A program made the translations under genes and the position numbers. From NCBI RefSeq assembly GCF_016920785.2, contig NW_024609884.1:81075346-81139345 (forward strand): a DNA stretch of 64,000 nt, read 5' to 3'. This DNA comes from Ixodes scapularis (taxonomy: Eukaryota > Arthropoda > Arachnida > Ixodida > Ixodidae). The notes beneath the pieces were generated by a model that worked only from the letters and a program-made list of their open reading frames with translations, was not told the DNA's origin and ran no database searches. Positions 52,642-61,246 of the stretch are shown piece by piece; position 1 is the stretch's first letter, and every line of letters begins with the position of its first letter.

Positions 52642-53513
52642 TAGGATTCCGTGTTTTCCGACCTCATTTTTCGTCAGATTCGGAGGATGTTTTTGGGAGT
52701 TTTTTTTATTTTTCCAAAAATTCGGAGTTTATTTTTGTTTGTCCAAAATCTCCGAAATTCGGAGCTTAATTTCGCAGTGTTTCCTATGAAAAGTAAATAA
52801 TATCCGGGTGTAAACGTATGTTAAAGAAAAATGCGCTTATATGAATTAATATTTCTTAAGCTGGATCTGGTGTCGGTGCCGTTGCATTGGCAATACTAAT
52901 TGTACCCACGGCAAAAGTTGCACACATCTGTGGCCTCGATAAACGTCCATACCTTAAAAAATAAACTCCCGAGATAGTCGCTGGGAAGCAGGTATTCATC
53001 CCATCCTATTCCATACTACGCGGCCGCGCGAGATGGAGTGGTAAAGGATATAACAAATTTCAACTGGCCCTCTTCCAATTTTATGCAATCTGTATCGTCC
53101 ATTGCTTTAACTGTTAAAAAAACACAACCTCTCCTTCCTCTTAAAACACAAATAGTACGGCCCAAACTGGAAACCAATACAGAAGCTTTTGTCGTGACCC
53201 AAAAGCACAATGACATGTCGTCCTGAACCTTGACGAGATAGCGGCAAGACCCCTTTTGTCAATGATCCGAGATTTGAAAGATAACTGTGGTGGCATTTTC
53301 CCGTGACCATTGACCCTGTGCGCTGATCAAACTTAACTGTAAAATACCGTCTTTATTTAGTTCATTTGGGGAAAGAGGAAAAAGGGGGGGGGGGGGGGGG
53401 GGGCATTGACGCATTAAAATTTGGAGTTGATCGGATAAATCAGAATTGACCAGAATTTTACCGGCGGACGTTTTTCGGAGTTCTTCGGATTTATCCGAAA
53501 ACACGGAACCCTG
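52642..53513. mobile_element. hAT-like non-autonomous element with 8-bp target duplication
   Basis: Ends TAGGATTCCGTGTTTTCCGA and TCCGAAAACACGGAACCCTG are inverted. The flanks are CATATATG (52634-52641) and CATGTATG (53514-53521), 7 of 8 identical. 872 bp with a poly-G tract near 53385, no transposase seen. Confidence 0.75.
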
Positions 53514-53849
53514 CATGTATGTGACAAAGGGAGTAATGGCTACACCCTTCTTGTTTTAGAGTGTTTGGCATTGTATTAGGTTTCTCCTTGTTGAAAAAAA
53601 AAAAAAAGAATTGTTGACGTAGTTCAACAGGGAATTCTCTCTTGAACTACGTGGGCCTGCATAGAATATGGCGATGCAGATTGGCGGTACTACAGTGGCC
53701 TAAAATGGGGTAGTGGGCTCACCGCGCCCGCTTGCTAAGGTGGTTCATGTCTAAATTGAGAGTTGGCGCGCCGGTCGACTCCTCCTGAAGCTTTCCCGCG
53801 CGTCTCTGCGATCGCGTGCGCATCAGCGCTTCTGTGTAGGGATGCCGCG

Positions 53850-54340
53850 AACCACCCTAGGTTCGAATTCGCAAGGTTTCGATATTTTCGAACCGAACTG
53901 ATGTTCGATTTCGACAAGTTTCGATATTTTCGACCGCAGGGAGGTTCGAATTCGAAAAATTCGCAACTTTCCAAAATCGTGGGGTTTCGAATTCGAAAAG
54001 TTCGAAGCTTTCACGGTTTCTAAAAGTTCGGGTTCGATTATTTCGAATATTTGTTTACTTGAGGTTTGATAAATTCGAAGATTTCGAACTTCCCTAGTTT
54101 GAAATTTGAGAGATTCGAATGTTTCGAATTTCTTTGGATCTAAAATTCGAACGTTTCGAATTTTTAAATACATAAAGTTCGATAAATTTGAAGATTTCGA
54201 ATTTATTTCTACATAAAGTTCGAAGGTTTCGATTTTCTTTATTGCTAAATTCGAGAAAAAAAAAAAAAAAAAAAAAAACTTCGAAGGTTTTCGATTTCTT
54301 TTAAGTCTAAGTGCGCAAACTTCGAAGTCCGGTTTTCATG
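53850..54340. repeat. TTCGAA-rich degenerate array
   Basis: About 490 bp densely packed with TTCGAA, TTTCGAAT and TTCGAT words at irregular spacing, with an A run near 54255-54278. Any open frames are by-products. Confidence 0.8.
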
Positions 54341-54755
54341 TTCCGCCACAGTTTCCGTTTCAAATAACGTTTTCACACCTCACTGGTTTTCACGAAATCA
54401 GGTTTAGAAAAGTTCGGGTGTGATATTTAGACTGCGCGAAGTTGGTCAGGCAATTAAATGAGACGAGAGTGCCCCGGATGTGCTGGAATATTTGCCAGTG
54501 CAGTGACGTGTAACAATAGATCAGTAATTGTGACCGCCAGCCCGGGGTGGTCATTAACGTGCATTACGAAGTAGTGATCCTACGAACGCACTGTTTAACG
54601 ATACACATCCAGTTCGAAACGGCCAGGGGCAGGCAGGTGTTTGAGGTTCAGAAAAACCTTGAAGTGATCTGGCAAACTGCCACCCTACCCCCTTGCACGC
54701 TGGTAGTAATCCGATCGAACGCCGCCCGAGTGACGCTGGCATGTAGTAAGTTTAG

Positions 54756-55020
54756 TTTGTACATGATGCAAGATCCTGAGACTGGGAATGAAATTTGAAA
54801 GAAAAAGTAAGAAGACAGAAAAAAGGGGACAGGACAACGTCTCAAACTCAGCTCAGGACAACGTCTCAAACTCAACTCAGCTGAAAACTCGGCTCAGGAG
54901 TAACGTCTCAAACTTAACTCAAGTGAGTTTGAGACTTTGCCCTGTCCCTTTTTTTCTTTCTTCTTACACTATTTCTTTCGAATTTCATTCCCAGTCTCGG
55001 GATTTTGCATCATGATCAAC
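54756..55020. mobile_element. Fold-back element with ~94-bp arms and repeated spacer
   Basis: Left arm (about 54756-54850) carries GATCCTGAGACTGGGAATGA and AAAAAGGGGACAGGACAACG; right arm (about 54925-55020) carries the reverse complements, ending TTGCATCATGATCAAC. The spacer has three copies of an AACGTCTCAAACTCAACTCA-like unit. Confidence 0.8.
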
Positions 55021-55388
55021 ATACACCAACTCGCCTGCACCTTGACAATTTTTTTGTTTGTAATTGCTTTGGAGGTTTATTTTCTGAGGCGGAAGAAACG
55101 CCGAGCAAAAAGCACAGAAGCTGACGCAACTTGAGGTCGAGGAGCGTTTTACCATACCAGCAGCGTCAGAAGAGGAAAAACGGGAGGGAAAGGGGGGGGG
55201 GGGGGGGGGGACGAAGGGAAAGGGAGGAGCTCCAGTCTCTTCCGCGCCCTCTTCCCAGATATTTCGGACCTTAAAGAGAACAATACGGGGAAAGAGGGCA
55301 TGGTCGAGCTTATTTTAATCTGAAATTATTTATGCATATGTAGAGCAACTGTCGCTCTTCACTGCATAAAAGATCGCGTAGATGGTCA

Positions 55389-55735
55389 TTGTTAAGGCTG
55401 CGGTCCCACGGCAGCCATCTTGAACAAGGCGTTAGTTCAACCAATAGATGGCGACACGCACCCGTGGGGTGGCCGAAACATTGGTTCACAGTGGGATGGC
55501 TCGAGCACCATCACGTTCCCCTCGTTGCCTTGCTCGCGCCGCTGCCAGCTGTGCTCAGCTAGCTCAAGTAGCGTGGCCCAGCAAACGGATGTATGCGAGA
55601 ATGTCAGGCTGGGTATAAATTGTTTTCTGATATAGGGAGATGCGGTTCCGCGGTTGTAACGGGCTTTCGCAATAAACCTTACCAAGAAGGAATCAAATGT
55701 TGAGTGACGTGTCAATATTCTATCAATAAAACTTT
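55389..55735 (+). mobile_element. Possible LTR
   Basis: Contains GGGTATAAATT (55612) followed about 60 bp later by AATAAA (55671) and TCAATAAAAC, the promoter-plus-polyA layout of an LTR. Its ends and a second copy were not found. It may belong with the decayed gypsy fragment at 56412. Confidence 0.3.
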
Positions 55736-56411
55736 CTTCTGCAGGAATGCGCGCTCAGTAGACTAAATCTTCCAAGAAACCAGTGGAAGCGGACGTCAAG
55801 TAAACTGCTTCGCGATTTACGGTACTTATCTCACCATTGTATTGAAGACTAAAATAACGTCACGAAATATTCTGTTTCACGGGGTCCGGAAGATGTTGTA
55901 AAGGTTGTTACATTATAGGTTCCCAGAAAACAAACGCCGTTGCAATATTTTCGGAAGTACCGACACACATAATGTTGTAAGTACAGCTTAGGAAGAATAT
56001 GGTGAAAACCATCAGAAGAAATAGGAAGACGTTTATTTGCAGTGAAGACGCTATGAATGAACGGCGTTTAGCGACGGCAAGTTATGAGCGTTCGGGAATT
56101 TATAAGTTCACGTGATTGCTAACTATGGACATGCGGACAATAAAGACCAGTTTTGTCGGGAGATGGTGTTGCGGTGATGACCTGATATCGGACGACACGT
56201 GGCAGACGAACAAGCAAGTTTCTTCTCAGCGAATCAGTGTCCACTGTCAAGCACAACACGTGGCTACCGACTTTGTCGACGTTTCGAACACTTACCGCTT
56301 TCGACAAAAGTCCTGGCACGTGGGCTAACTTTCTGGAAAGACTCGAAGTCTTCCTTGAGTCCAACGCCATCATGAACAGTAACTGAAAACGATCCACTAT
56401 TCAGTCGGTGG
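55736..56411. other. Unassigned stretch
   Basis: No recognisable domain. May be decayed retroelement interior between a possible LTR and an integrase fragment. Confidence 0.3.
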
Positions 56412-56900
56412 GTGGCGAAACGTATCCAAATATGCGGAGTCATGGTCGATGCGTACTCTAAGTGGCTGGAAGTTTACACGATGCCTGCCACGACGTCCAA
56501 ACACGTCATTGACGTTCTACGGTCTCTTTTACCTACGTTTGCCCTACCGAAAATACTTTTCTTTGAAAACGCGCCAAATCTTGCTTCAAATAAAATAAAC
56601 GAGTTTTTGAAGAAAAAAAAAAAAAAAAAAAAACCGGCATCAGGCATCACATTAGTGCACCATAGCATCCTGCAACTAACGGGCAAGCAGAACAGATAGT
56701 GTGCGAAACGAAAAAAAGCCCCTTTGAAGCTTACGGAAGGAGCAGTTCAGTGAAGAATCGCCAGGTTCTTGTTCCAGCAGCACGCGACGGTCTCATCTTA
56801 CACAGTAAAAACACCCGCCGAAGCAATATTCGGCGGACGAAGAGCCACACCACTCGATCTCATGATACTATGGCAGTAGTGTTGACGATTGGGCTAGTTG
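56412..56900 (+). pseudogene. Gypsy integrase fragment
   Basis: Reads VMVDAYSKWLEVYTMP, TSKHVIDVLRSLLPTFALPK and ILFFENAPNLASNKINEFLK. This is the integrase core with the first catalytic Asp (VDAYSKW) and the usual SDNGPNF block changed to FENAPNL. An A tract breaks the frame afterwards, and VCETKK continues the family sequence out of frame. Dead fragment, different from both other gypsy elements. Confidence 0.75.
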
Positions 56901-56912
56901 GTCATTCATATT

Positions 56913-57717
56913 AGCGGAAAACAAACTGCGCAAGGACAAGGACAGAGTAGAAGGCGGTAGACAGACACAGCGCTGTCTTACAACTGAGCTTTATTGGCAC
57001 TGACAACCTGTATAAATACACAATTTGCCCGGCCCAAAAGCCAAGAAAAGAAACACAAGAGGAGGACTACACGTGTTCCTCGAGTCATCTGCAGGGGTCG
57101 TTGCTCTCCGATCTGAGTAGAAAAATACACTACTTTTCCGTCAAGGCTAGTGACGGGGCACTAACACACTCAGAGCCCGATTGTCCAATGGCGCGGGCTT
57201 CTATAATCTCACGTGTCAGTTTATCTTTTTGTTTTCTGATGACCGTGCATCGTTCAAAAAACGGAGTACATCCGCAATCGCGGCAATGCACCCCAAGGTG
57301 CCCCGACACAACCTGAGACACATTATAACGATGCTCTCTTAAACGCTCATTAAGACAACGTCCTGTCTGCCCTATGTATCTCCGGCCACAGGACAGGGGA
57401 ATCGAGTATATATATACAACACCCGCAACGCATGTAACAAACTGGCTTTGGTGTTTCTTGGTGCACACCTGTCTCTCTATTACATGAGAGTTCACTCTTT
57501 TGCACATCATAGATAGCTTGCCTGGAGCCGAAAAGACCACGTGAACACCAACTCGACGTCCCACTTTTTTCAGATTATGGGATATTTTGTGTAGGTACGG
57601 TAGTACTGTGATGTTCCTGTTTTTCCTGTTAACTTGTTCAGCATTCTCAATCCGTCTTCTCTTTAGTAGAGTTTCTGCCACTGCCGTTAAGAGGCGCAAC
57701 GGGTAGCCCGCGGCCAT
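56913..57717 (-). mobile_element. Penelope-like element, 3' part: GIY-YIG endonuclease and 3' UTR
   Basis: On the - strand 57717-57130 is open for 195 codons and reads VVYIYSIPLSCGRRYIGQTG and RCLNERLREHR, then HLGVHCRDCGCTPFFE. This is the GIY-YIG nuclease of Penelope-like elements, with the IPLSCG..YIGQTGRC.N.RL.EH signature and downstream Cys/His residues. After the stop comes a 3' tail containing AATAAAGCTCAGTTG, ending near 56913. The RT domain that should precede it is not on this strand; an RT piece lies beside it in the opposite orientation. Confidence 0.85.
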
Positions 57718-58004
57718 GAGCCTACGCCGTGAGCCTACGCGTTATAGTATCGGAAATTGGAACGTGGCAGAAGTCGTTGGCCATGTTTTTACAAACGAAA
57801 TTGAACATTTTAGTTATTGACGATCCCTTTCAGGTAAAAAACTCGGAGCAGATAATAGACTTCCTTAAACAATGCCCTGACCAATGCCTCTCAGCATGTT
57901 CCGTAGACATTAAGGACTTATACTACTCGATTCCACACACGGAGCTTTTAATGTGCGTCGAAGAGTGTATTGACAACCACGGGTGTGTAGCGTTTCAAAA
58001 TGAA
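57718..58004 (+). mobile_element. Penelope-like reverse transcriptase fragment, inverted next to its endonuclease
   Basis: The + strand reads LRVIVSEIGTWQKSLAMFLQ, then DPFQVKNSEQIIDFL and SVDIKDLYYSIPHTELL, the N-terminal RT blocks of Penelope-like elements (RVIVSE.GTWQ, SVDI.DL.YSIP with the first catalytic Asp). It is cut at 58004 by the gypsy LTR and should resume beyond the window. Confidence 0.8.
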
Positions 58005-58200
58005 TGTGGTCTGTGTTGTGACCGTGGGCGTCCGAGTGCGACCACATGGTCGCCAGGCAGAAGGAAACACAACCACCCCGTGTGACAGCTCGCCAAAAAG
58101 TGTCTTTAATCTTAAATCAACAACCGGAAGAAGCTCCGCTTCCGGTAATCCCGCAGCACAACAGATGTGGTGCCATCTATTGCCAGATGTCCTCACTACA
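58005..58200 (-). repeat. 3' LTR of gypsy element 2
   Basis: 196 bp, TG...CA, directly followed (on the - strand, upstream) by a purine tract. The 5' partner is beyond the right edge. Confidence 0.75.
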
Positions 58201-58213
58201 TCTCCCCTTCCAG
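58201..58213 (-). other. Polypurine tract of gypsy element 2
   Basis: CTGGAAGGGGAGA on the - strand ends exactly at the LTR start TGTAGTGAGG, the expected plus-strand primer position. Confidence 0.75.
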
Positions 58214-58237
58214 CTCGAGGAAACTTTCCTCGTGCTT

Positions 58238-59125
58238 TCACAAGTTCAGTCTTTGAGGAGGCTTGACTTGCCGCCCCGAACGTGTGACGCGTATACCCGG
58301 TGGGGGAGACTGCCGTGTAGAACTGTGCACCACCGCTGAATCGCCTGTTGGTCTTTCGGCAACAGGAACTGGCCCGTCTGAAGTTGCAGGCTGGGTACAA
58401 ACTAAGTCGCTTGGCTGGCTGGGAGTACTGGGCGTAAACGGCACCAAGTGGCGACGGTTGCGCTGGACAACACCCCTTGGCGTCTCGACCACGTAGGAGC
58501 GCGGCCGCTTTGCCGGGCTCAACACCCTAGCAGCACATGGTATATCTTGTACCCACACGTCTTCCCCTGTTTCCAGAGGGCGCAGTGACTGGGCGGCGTG
58601 ACGCCTGTTGAAGTCCTTGCGTTGATGGCTCTTCACGCTCTGGTCCCTGCTCTTGACGAGCTTTGGCGACGGCCACTTCGGCATCAGCGATGCAGGTAAC
58701 CCTGGCAGCCTGGTCTGGAGGCGACGACCCATGAGCAGCTCCGAAGGGCTTTAGCCGGTCACTCCAGGTGTGTCCCGGTACACCAGTAACGCCATGTGCG
58801 GATCCTCTGCCTTCACGAAGAGCTCCTTCAGTGTTCGAACCATGCGCTCTGCCTCGCCATTTGCTTGCGGGTATCTCGGGCTGCTCGTACGGTGGGCGAA
58901 CCCATACAAGGCTGCGAAAGAGGCAAATTCCGTTGACGAAAACTGCGGACCGTTATCCGCCACAGTCTCCGGAATCCCAAAGCGGGCAAAGGAACTCTTC
59001 ATAGCCGCGATGACGGAGCTTTATGTTGTGGTCGCAAGACTGACCACCTCGGGGAAACCGGAATAGTAGTCAACCATGACCACATAGTTGCGTCCTTGTA
59101 GCTCAAAGAGGTCAACCCAGATACG
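58238..59125 (-). pseudogene. Integrase core and C-terminal part of gypsy element 2
   Basis: FARFGIPETVADNGPQFSST, YGFAHRTSSPRYPQANGEAE and RMVRTLKELF carry the second Asp (DNGPQF) and the catalytic Glu region (P..NGEAER). The downstream piece (58732-58238) reads MGRRLQTRLPGLP and ends with a basic tail. In-frame stops near 59126, 59003 and 58752 divide the pieces, so this copy is probably inactive even though the upstream pol frame is open. Confidence 0.85.
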
Positions 59126-61246
59126 TTACCAGGGGCGATAGGGTGTAGGAGTACCGAGAAGCGGCTCGCAGCGCTGAATTCTTGTTTGGGCACAACGCTC
59201 GCACGTCCCCACCAGTTGCTCCAGCTCGCTGTTTAAGGTTGGCCACCACACTGAGTCGCGAGCCCTTGCCTTGCATCTTCCCACGCCTTGGTGGCCCTCG
59301 TGGAGTAATGTTAGCATCTCCTTCTGAAGGGTCTGAGGAACCACGATGCGACAGTCCTTCAGCAACAGGCCCTCGAAGGCTGTGATGTTGCCTCGCTCCT
59401 TCCAGAAAGCCCTAAGATGAACTGGAACGTTGGACACCTTCTTGGGCCACCCATCCTTGCAGAATCTGAGTAGGCCGGCACAGACTCCATCCTCTGCTTG
59501 GTGCTGGCGAAGGCGATCGAGGCGAGTGGATGCAAGACTTTCGATGTCCTTGAGCAGTGACCCAACGAAGAGCTCGACGGTGTCTACTTTGTTGTCGGCA
59601 GCCTGTACAGGAGCTCGGGAAAGGGTGTCTGCTGTCGCCAGGAGCTTCCCCGGTACATAGAGAACGTTATACTGGTAGGCCATAAGCCGCATCCTCAGGC
59701 GCTGAATGCGAGGAGGGATAGCGTCCAGTTCCGCAGATCCCAACAGAATGACGAGGGGTCGATGATCTGTTTCGACATCAAACCTGATGCCACGGACGAA
59801 CTGGTCGAATCTTTCAACGGCCCATGTGACGGCCAGAGCCTCTTTCTCCGTCTGGCTATACCGGGTTTCTGTCGGTGTAAGAGGTCGCGAAGCGTAGGCA
59901 ACGGCACGACGCTCTCCCGATGGTTGGTCCTGTAGCAGAACGGCTCCCAGTCCATACGAACTTGCATCAGCCGACACTGTGGTATGGTACGAAGGGTCGT
60001 ACCTGGCCATGCAGACCTTGGAGCTCGACATGCCCTTAAGACGATCAAAGGCAGACTGCTGACTGGGCCCCCAACACCATGCACTGTTCTTTTGGAGAAG
60101 AGCACGAATCGGCGTAGTCACGTCGGACAGGTGAGGAAGAAAACGGCCTACGTGATTAGCCATGCCGAGAAGTCTCCTGACACCACTGACGTCCGCTGGG
60201 GCCTCCAAGTTGACCAGAGCCTGGACCTTGTCTGGATCGGGGCTGATACCGTCTGCACTGACTGTGACTCCCAAGAACCTAACAGTGGACGCTGAAAAGA
60301 CGCACTTGGCCCTGTTCAGTTTCACTCCGGCACTGCTCAGGCGACCCAACACTGTTGCAAGACGCCGGTCATGTTCCTCTTGGGTGCGTCCGAAAACCAA
60401 AATGTCATCGATCATGTGGACTACTCCGTCGAGACCCTCCAGGATCCTCCCCATTTGACGTTGGAAATACTCCGGAGCGGAGCAAATTCCATAAGGAAGG
60501 CGACAGAAACAGTATCTGCCGAACGGGGTGATGAAGGTCGTGAGGAGCTGGCTTTCGGCAGATAGCTTGATCTGGTGCAAACTGGCTGTAGCGTCGAGCT
60601 TGGAAAAGATCCGTGCAGGACCCAGACGTCCCAGGATGTGCTCCACCGATGGGAGGACGTGACGCTCCCGCTGGACCACCTGGTTAAGGCGTGTGAGATC
60701 GACACAGATCCGGTAACCTCCAGAGGACTTGGGGACGACAACGATACCAGAACACCAGTCCGTCGGATCGTCGACTTTACGGATCACACCGTCAGCTTCT
60801 AGCTTATCCAGTTCTTCGCGGACAATGTTATGAAGGGGGATCGGAATGCGGCGAGGAACGCTGAGGGAGAACGGCTGTGCTCCTGGCTGGAGTCGAATCA
60901 CATACTCGTCCTTCAGCTCACCCAACCCTTCGAAGATGTCGCTGTGAAGAGGGCTCTGCTGGTTGAGACTGGAGAGGGCGTCAACGAACTTCACGACACC
61001 CAGCTTCTGAATGGCAGGAAACCCCAAAAGAGGCGGGTCTTGCGACGGCAGGACGTAAACCCGCTCCACTACCGACTTGCCTTTCCAAGTCAATGTGGCT
61101 TGGAAGGTACCGAGAACTGTCAATGGGTGATTGCCCGGTCCAGTGAGTTGCCCTTCAGGCTCTTGGAGACTGCGAGGTGCTCCGGGAAACGTGCTTGGCA
61201 CCACCGTGACTTCGGCTCCGGAGTCCACTTTGAAGTCGACGTCGTA
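59126..61246 (-). CDS. Pol of gypsy element 2: protease, RT, RNase H, integrase zinc domain
   Basis: A - strand frame of about 700 codons is open without interruption. Order: aspartic protease (VDSGAEVTVVP), RT (VVVPKSSGGYRICVDLTRLN, KLDATASLHQIKL, LPYGICSAPEYFQ, catalytic loop MIDDILVFG), RNase H (SADASSYGLGAVLLQ, TDHRPLVIL), then the integrase HHCC finger (HEGHQGVGRC..CERCAQTR). It ends at a stop just before the integrase core. The protease start is cut at 61246 by a DNA element, and the coding continues beyond 63994. No envelope gene is seen. Confidence 0.92.
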   Translation of the reverse strand, partial: YDVDFKVDSGAEVTVVPSTFPGAPRSLQEPEGQLTGPGNHPLTVLGTFQATLTWKGKSVVERVYVLPSQDPPLLGFPAIQKLGVVKFVDALSSLNQQSPLHSDIFEGLGELKDEYVIRLQPGAQPFSLSVPRRIPIPLHNIVREELDKLEADGVIRKVDDPTDWCSGIVVVPKSSGGYRICVDLTRLNQVVQRERHVLPSVEHILGRLGPARIFSKLDATASLHQIKLSAESQLLTTFITPFGRYCFCRLPYGICSAPEYFQRQMGRILEGLDGVVHMIDDILVFGRTQEEHDRRLATVLGRLSSAGVKLNRAKCVFSASTVRFLGVTVSADGISPDPDKVQALVNLEAPADVSGVRRLLGMANHVGRFLPHLSDVTTPIRALLQKNSAWCWGPSQQSAFDRLKGMSSSKVCMARYDPSYHTTVSADASSYGLGAVLLQDQPSGERRAVAYASRPLTPTETRYSQTEKEALAVTWAVERFDQFVRGIRFDVETDHRPLVILLGSAELDAIPPRIQRLRMRLMAYQYNVLYVPGKLLATADTLSRAPVQAADNKVDTVELFVGSLLKDIESLASTRLDRLRQHQAEDGVCAGLLRFCKDGWPKKVSNVPVHLRAFWKERGNITAFEGLLLKDCRIVVPQTLQKEMLTLLHEGHQGVGRCKARARDSVWWPTLNSELEQLVGTCERCAQTRIQRCEPLLGTPTPYRPW

